Positions 22,259 through 25,590 of a stretch of 25,590 nucleotides of DNA are shown here, piece by piece (position 1 is the stretch's first letter; each line of letters opens with the position of its first letter). The position numbers were made by a program, and so were the translations under genes. Under the pieces are notes generated by a model. It was not told where the DNA came from and made no database searches. It was given only the letters and a program-made list of their open reading frames with translations. Source of the stretch: Caryophanales bacterium UBA1719 (lineage in GTDB: Bacteria; Bacillota_I; Bacilli_A; RFN20; CAG-826); the NCBI GenBank assembly GCA_002317145.1, contig DCIT01000051.1:1-25590 (forward strand), written 5' to 3'.

Positions 22259-23222
22259 CTTTTAACCCCTTATCAATATTTGAGATAATATTACTTTTAA
22301 CACATTTATAAGCAGTCTCTAAAGCGTTCTTAAAAGCAATAGAATCAGAATTACCATGAGCTTTAACAACTACTTTTTTAATTCCAATAAACATCGCTCC
22401 ACCTAAAGGTTTACTTGATAACATTTCTATTTTCTTCTTTAAGGTTTTCTTAGTTAATAAATAAGAAATTTTATTTTTTAAAGATGCTGTAAAGTTTTCT
22501 TTTAATAATTGTTTTACTACTCTACCAGTACCTTCAATTGCTTTTAAAGCAATATTACCAGTATAACCATCAGTAACAATAATATCTGCTTTACCTAATA
22601 AGATTTCATTAGATTCAATATTGCCTATAAAACCAGGAATATTAATTTCTTTAATACGCTTATGAGTTGCTTGCACTAATGGAGAACCTTTATCTTGTTC
22701 ACTACCGTTTGAGAGCAACGCAAAATTTGCATTAACACCATAAATAGATTTGTAATAAACCTTCGCCATTTTAATAAAAGATATTAAATCTTCTACTTTA
22801 TTTTCATTATTCGCGCCTAAATCAAGTAATAAAGTTTTCTTGTTAGGTTGAATAGTAGGAATAGGAGAAATTAAGGCTGGACGATCTACACTTTCAAGTT
22901 TCTTAACTCTGATAGTCGCTAAAGTTAATAATGCTCCAGTACCGCCACAAGAAACAATAGCATCCGCATCTTGACTAACTAAAGTATTAATGGCTTTAGC
23001 CATTGATGAATCTTTATCATGAAGTAATTCCATAGCATGAGCATCCATCTTCACTACTTGATTCGCATCAATAACTTTGACATTATCTAATCCATCAAGA
23101 ATAGATTTAGTACCAACAGCAAAAACTTCGACATCATTATGTTCTTTTAAAAACATATTTAGTCCATCATATGTTGCGCCGATTCCTAAATCGCCACCTA
23201 GCATGTCTACTACTATTTTCAT
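22248..23222 (-). CDS. plsX: Phosphate acyltransferase PlsX
   Basis: PlsX converts acyl-ACP to acyl-phosphate, the donor used by PlsY to acylate glycerol-3-phosphate at the start of phospholipid synthesis. The 324-residue protein begins IVVDMLGGDLGIGA (consensus AxDAMGGDxxP), has SCGGTGALL, LLDLGANN, and IVTDGYTGNIALKAIEG plus the C-terminal GGAMFIGIKKVVVKAHGNSD blocks, all conserved in the family. In this small genome GlpK and PlsX would both feed phosphatidic acid synthesis. It has no Shine-Dalgarno site; TATAAT ends 11 bases before the ATG, and a 20-base dyad lies just upstream. Confidence 0.97.
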   Translation of the reverse strand: MKIVVDMLGGDLGIGATYDGLNMFLKEHNDVEVFAVGTKSILDGLDNVKVIDANQVVKMDAHAMELLHDKDSSMAKAINTLVSQDADAIVSCGGTGALLTLATIRVKKLESVDRPALISPIPTIQPNKKTLLLDLGANNENKVEDLISFIKMAKVYYKSIYGVNANFALLSNGSEQDKGSPLVQATHKRIKEINIPGFIGNIESNEILLGKADIIVTDGYTGNIALKAIEGTGRVVKQLLKENFTASLKNKISYLLTKKTLKKKIEMLSSKPLGGAMFIGIKKVVVKAHGNSDSIAFKNALETAYKCVKSNIISNIDKGLKDEL

Positions 23223-23233
23223 AACTATTTAAA

Positions 23234-23239
23234 ATTATA
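23234..23239 (-). promoter_or_regulatory. plsX operon -10 (TATAAT)
   Basis: TATAAT on the minus strand, 11 bases before the plsX ATG, predicts a leader of about four bases. The -35 position lies inside the adjacent dyad and is a poor match to consensus. Confidence 0.5.
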
Positions 23240-23246
23240 TACTAAC

Positions 23247-23266
23247 AAATTACTTAAAAGTAATTT
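23247..23266. promoter_or_regulatory. 20-base dyad upstream of the plsX -10
   Basis: Perfect 9-base arms AAATTACTT/AAGTAATTT with a 2-base centre, overlapping the stop of the RQC-like gene and the -35/spacer region of the plsX promoter. It has an operator-like position. It does not clearly match the FapR or FabT sites known to me. A terminator for the upstream gene is less likely, because no T-run follows and the loop is too short. Confidence 0.45.
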
Positions 23267-23651
23267 AATTATTTATATACGCTATTGAAGGTTTATCTTT
23301 TCTCTTACTATTCTTCTTATAATTAACTTTATGATGCTTTTTAAAATCTTCTAAATTTGATTCACCTTTAAAAGTAATTCTTAAATACATCTCATCATCT
23401 TTTTTATTATGAATATAAGTTAAAAATCCATAACGAATTAATTGATGAATCATGCTCGCTAATTGTCTTCCTTTTTTACTAGTTAAAGTTGAGAATGTTT
23501 CTAAAGAAACAAATTTAGAAGTATCTTCATCAACTACACCATTAACTATTTTTAACACTCCGATATAATTTGGATAATAATTTTTATTATTTAATAAGTA
23601 AACAGTTTCTAAAACTTTTACACTTGTAATATTTAATTTATAACTTGCCAT
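23265..23651 (-). CDS. Stand-alone RQC-like winged-helix protein
   Basis: The 128-residue product (start MASYKLNITSVKVLETVYLL) resembles the RQC winged-helix domain otherwise found in RecQ helicases: a first helix VKVLETVYLL, a strand-loop with YYPNYIGVLKIVNG, the FSTLTSKKGRQLASMIHQLIRYGFL helix pair, then a beta wing (MYLRITFKG) and a basic tail (KKNSKRKDKP). No helicase is attached or adjacent. Stand-alone RQC-minor proteins are known in Firmicutes and presumed to bind nucleic acid, perhaps with a separate helicase. A start six codons upstream exists, but 23651 is chosen because TATAAT ends 7 bases before it, predicting a leaderless message. Family assignment is by pattern only. Confidence 0.65.
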   Translation of the reverse strand: MASYKLNITSVKVLETVYLLNNKNYYPNYIGVLKIVNGVVDEDTSKFVSLETFSTLTSKKGRQLASMIHQLIRYGFLTYIHNKKDDEMYLRITFKGESNLEDFKKHHKVNYKKNSKRKDKPSIAYINN

Positions 23652-23658
23652 GATAATA

Positions 23659-23691
23659 ATTATAAACATTATATTTACTTTTTTGTATGAT
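23659..23691. promoter_or_regulatory. Divergent promoters of the RQC-like gene and asnA
   Basis: Minus strand: TATAAT (23664-23659) ends 7 bases before the ATG at 23651. Plus strand: TATGAT (23686-23691) ends 7 bases before the asnA ATG at 23699. In each case transcription should start on or next to the A of the ATG. The intervening 21 bases hold no evident operator. Confidence 0.6.
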
Positions 23692-23698
23692 ATTACAT

Positions 23699-24706
23699 AT
23701 GGGAAAAATTAAAATAGTTAAAAATTATAAATCTAAATTAGATATATACGACACTCAAAAAGCTATTGAATTAGTGAAACGTCATTTTGAATATTATTTA
23801 AAAGAATCTTTAAATTTAAAAAGAGTCACCGCTCCATTATTTGTCGATCCAAATTCAGGATTAAATGATAATTTAAATGGCTATGAAAAACCTGTTAGTT
23901 TTACCATTCCATCAATTAAATGCGATGGAGAAATTGTTCACTCATTAGCAAAATGGAAACGCGTCGCGTTATTAAAATATAATTTTAAAGTTCATAACGG
24001 TTTATATACCGATATGAACGCCATTCGCCGCGATGAAGAATTAGATAATCTTCATTCTATTTATGTTGATCAATGGGATTGGGAATTAATTATTAACAAT
24101 AAAGATCGCAATATCAATTATTTAAAAAATATTGTGAAGAAAATTCATGCTTGTATTTTAGATACTAACAACGCTTTAAAGAAAAGATATCCAAAACTTA
24201 CTTGTAAATTAAGTAAAGATGTTTTGTTTATTACTTCAGAAAAATTATTAAAGATGTATCCGAAATTAAATAGCAAAGAAAGAGAATATCAAATCGCTAA
24301 AAAATATAAATCAGTATTCATTATGAATATTGGATGTAAATTATCTAATGGAAGTAAACATGATAACCGTGCTCCAGATTATGATGATTGGAGTTTAAAT
24401 GGTGATTTAATTTACTATAACGAATTACTAGATGTTGCTTTTGAAATATCTTCTATGGGCATTAGAGTTAATAAAGATTCTTTATTAAAACAATTAAAAG
24501 AATCAAAATGCCAAGATAGAAAGAATCTCGAATATCATAAGATGTTAATCAATAATAAATTACCTCTTACAATTGGCGGAGGTATAGGTCAATCTCGCTT
24601 ATGTATGTTACTAATGCAGAAAGCCCATATCGGTGAAGTTCAATGTTCTTTATGGGACAAAAAAGATATTGAGTTATTAAAGAAACATAATATTAAATTG
24701 TTATAA
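23699..24706 (+). CDS. asnA: Aspartate-ammonia ligase (ammonia-dependent asparagine synthetase)
   Basis: AsnA makes asparagine from aspartate, ammonia and ATP; it is related to class II aminoacyl-tRNA synthetases. The 335-residue protein from the ATG at 23699 matches the family throughout: the LNLKRVTAPLFVDPNSGLND-like start of the core, KWKRVALLKY, the DMNAIRRDEELDNLHSIYVDQWDWE block, and TIGGGIGQSRLCMLLMQKAHIGEVQ near the end with the synthetase motif 3-like arginine. An ATG four codons earlier (23687) overlaps the predicted -10, so the later start is preferred; it gives a leaderless message beginning MGKIKIVKNYK. Convergent with tuf across a shared terminator. Confidence 0.95.
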   Translation: MGKIKIVKNYKSKLDIYDTQKAIELVKRHFEYYLKESLNLKRVTAPLFVDPNSGLNDNLNGYEKPVSFTIPSIKCDGEIVHSLAKWKRVALLKYNFKVHNGLYTDMNAIRRDEELDNLHSIYVDQWDWELIINNKDRNINYLKNIVKKIHACILDTNNALKKRYPKLTCKLSKDVLFITSEKLLKMYPKLNSKEREYQIAKKYKSVFIMNIGCKLSNGSKHDNRAPDYDDWSLNGDLIYYNELLDVAFEISSMGIRVNKDSLLKQLKESKCQDRKNLEYHKMLINNKLPLTIGGGIGQSRLCMLLMQKAHIGEVQCSLWDKKDIELLKKHNIKLL

Positions 24707-24729
24707 TCTATATATTATATAAGGATAAA

Positions 24730-24758
24730 AAAAGTGTCTCGAATTTCGAGACACTTTT
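24730..24758. terminator. Bidirectional terminator between asnA and tuf
   Basis: A 12-bp stem (AAAAGTGTCTCG/CGAGACACTTTT) with a 5-base loop lies 24 bases after asnA and 26 bases after tuf, which converge on it. T-rich tracts follow on both strands: TTTT then AATTT on plus, and seven T residues on minus. It should serve both genes. Confidence 0.93.
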
Positions 24759-24783
24759 AATTTAATTAAGTAGAGATTCTTAA

Positions 24784-25590
24784 TTACTTAAGAATTTCAC
24801 TAACAGTTCCTGCACCAACAGTGCGGCCACCTTCACGGATGGAGAACTTTGTACCTTTTTCAATTGCGATTGGGTGAATGAGTTCTACTGTTAATTCTAC
24901 GTTATCACCTGGCATAACCATCTTCACATCGGCTGGAAGAGTGATGACACCGGTAATGTCTGTCGTACGGAAATAGAATTGTGGACGATAGTTGCTTAAG
25001 AAAGCTGTGTGACGGCCACCTTCTTCTTTCTTTAAGACATAAACTGTCGCTGTGAATTTGCTATGTGGAACGATACTTCCTGGTTTAGCAAGAACTTGAC
25101 CACGAACGACTTGATCACGGTTGATACCTCTTAATAAGACACCAACGTTATCTCCTGACTCAGCATAGTCAAGAGTCTTACGGAACATTTCAAGACCAGT
25201 AATAACTGTCTTTTGAGTTGGTTTAATACCAACGATTTCCATTTCTTCGTTTAATACGCATTTGCCGCGTTCGACTCTACCTGTAACGACGGTACCACGA
25301 CCAGAGATGGTCATAACATCTTCGATAGGTAATAAGAAAGGTTTATCGGTAACACGAACTGGATCTGGGATATAAGTATCAACAGCATCCATTAATGCTT
25401 CGATTTGTTTTCCTGCTTCAGCATCTCCGTCAAGAGCTTTACGAGCAGAACCACGGACTACAGGAACTTTGTCTCCTGGGAATCCATAGGAAGTTAATAA
25501 ATCACGAACTTCCATTTCAACTAAGTCTAATAATTCTGGATCATCGACTAAGTCAACTTTGTTGATGAATACAACAATGTTTGGAACACC
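24784..25590 (-). CDS. tuf: Elongation factor Tu, N-terminal part outside the window
   Basis: EF-Tu delivers aminoacyl-tRNA to the ribosome as a GTP complex. The reading frame is open to the window edge, giving the last 268 residues: the end of the G domain with the base-recognition motif NKVD (GVPNIVVFINKVDLVDD) and the SARKAL motif, then beta-barrel domains 2 (PFLLPIEDVMTISGRGTVVTGRVERG) and 3 (RGQVLAKPGS, GGRHTAFLSNYRPQFYFRTTD, SIREGGRTVGAG). Walker A and the switch regions lie outside. Codon use is less AT-biased than in its neighbours, as expected for a highly expressed gene. Followed by the bidirectional terminator. Confidence 0.99.
   Translation of the reverse strand, partial: GVPNIVVFINKVDLVDDPELLDLVEMEVRDLLTSYGFPGDKVPVVRGSARKALDGDAEAGKQIEALMDAVDTYIPDPVRVTDKPFLLPIEDVMTISGRGTVVTGRVERGKCVLNEEMEIVGIKPTQKTVITGLEMFRKTLDYAESGDNVGVLLRGINRDQVVRGQVLAKPGSIVPHSKFTATVYVLKKEEGGRHTAFLSNYRPQFYFRTTDITGVITLPADVKMVMPGDNVELTVELIHPIAIEKGTKFSIREGGRTVGAGTVSEILK

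Noticed and set aside
24784..24880. EF-Tu has serine (FSIREGG) where E. coli has Ala375, a position linked to kirromycin resistance
   Set aside because: Serine at this position is normal in Gram-positive EF-Tu, including Bacillus subtilis, so it is no sign of resistance.
25515..25590. An ATG at 25515 could be read as the tuf start
   Set aside because: The frame stays open to the window edge and the upstream residues match EF-Tu (GVPNIVVFINKVD); the ATG is an internal methionine, so the gene is partial.
1..25590. CRISPR array, insertion sequences, transposases or prophage genes
   Set aside because: None found: no regularly spaced repeats, no transposase-like frames and no terminal inverted repeats were recognised by eye on either strand.

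Overview
The window is AT-rich, densely packed bacterial chromosome of a Gram-positive type. Several features point to the Bacillota, class Bacilli: the gene order plsX-rnc-ftsY-ylxM-ffh, a UPF0371/DUF1846 protein, a YwaF-like membrane protein, a ComEA competence protein, and AGGAGG-type ribosome binding sites. Strong AT bias, very short intergenic gaps, convergent genes that overlap, and absence of smc and acpP from the plsX-ffh cluster suggest a small-genome lineage near the Erysipelotrichales/Mollicutes side. That placement is inference. UGA appears to be a normal stop: two genes end in TGA and the tRNA-Trp has anticodon CCA. A UGA=Trp mollicute code is therefore unlikely. No insertion sequence, prophage, CRISPR array or toxin/defence gene was seen; this is housekeeping and accessory-metabolic chromosome.

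Layout. 1-900 (minus): comEA, cut at its 3' end by the window edge, and rpsU. 900-3410 (minus): DUF1846 gene, then rpmF with deoC translationally coupled behind it. 3480-5510 (minus): an orphan gene coupled to mtaB. 5560-7198 (plus): a nucleoside kinase fused to ThrRS-like N-terminal domains. 7173-8952 (minus): yigZ-pepP. 8976-11784 (plus): CPBP protease with a zinc ribbon, TraX-like protein, tRNA-Gly(UCC) and a DUF3592-like membrane protein. 11817-13108 (minus): a small membrane-anchored protein and a YwaF-like protein. 13137-13736 (plus): rdgB. 13730-17132 (minus): an operon of an enoate-reductase-type flavoprotein, a four-helix membrane protein and a zinc-ribbon membrane protein. 17247-18731 (minus): glpK. 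18848-23222 (minus): plsX-rnc-ftsY-ylxM-ffh followed by tRNA-Trp. 23265-24706: a stand-alone RQC-like winged-helix gene (minus) divergent from asnA (plus). 24784-end (minus): tuf, 5' end outside the window. No stretch over 300 bases lacks a gene.

The genes are mostly core information processing (S21, L32, EF-Tu, tRNA methylthiolation, RNase III, the SRP targeting pair Ffh/FtsY), phospholipid precursor synthesis (PlsX, and glycerol-3-phosphate from GlpK), nucleotide salvage and sanitation (DeoC, nucleoside kinase, RdgB), asparagine synthesis, and several small membrane proteins of unknown role.

The most notable pattern is in initiation signals. Two classes of gene start coexist. Genes with a longer leader or inside operons often carry a clear Shine-Dalgarno sequence. 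About ten genes, nearly all first in their unit and at divergent junctions, have no Shine-Dalgarno sequence and instead a -10 hexamer ending only 6-11 bases before the start codon, which predicts leaderless or near-leaderless mRNAs. At two junctions (8950-8978 and 13106-13139) the -10 hexamers of the two divergent genes overlap on opposite strands, so one AT-rich element appears to fire both ways.
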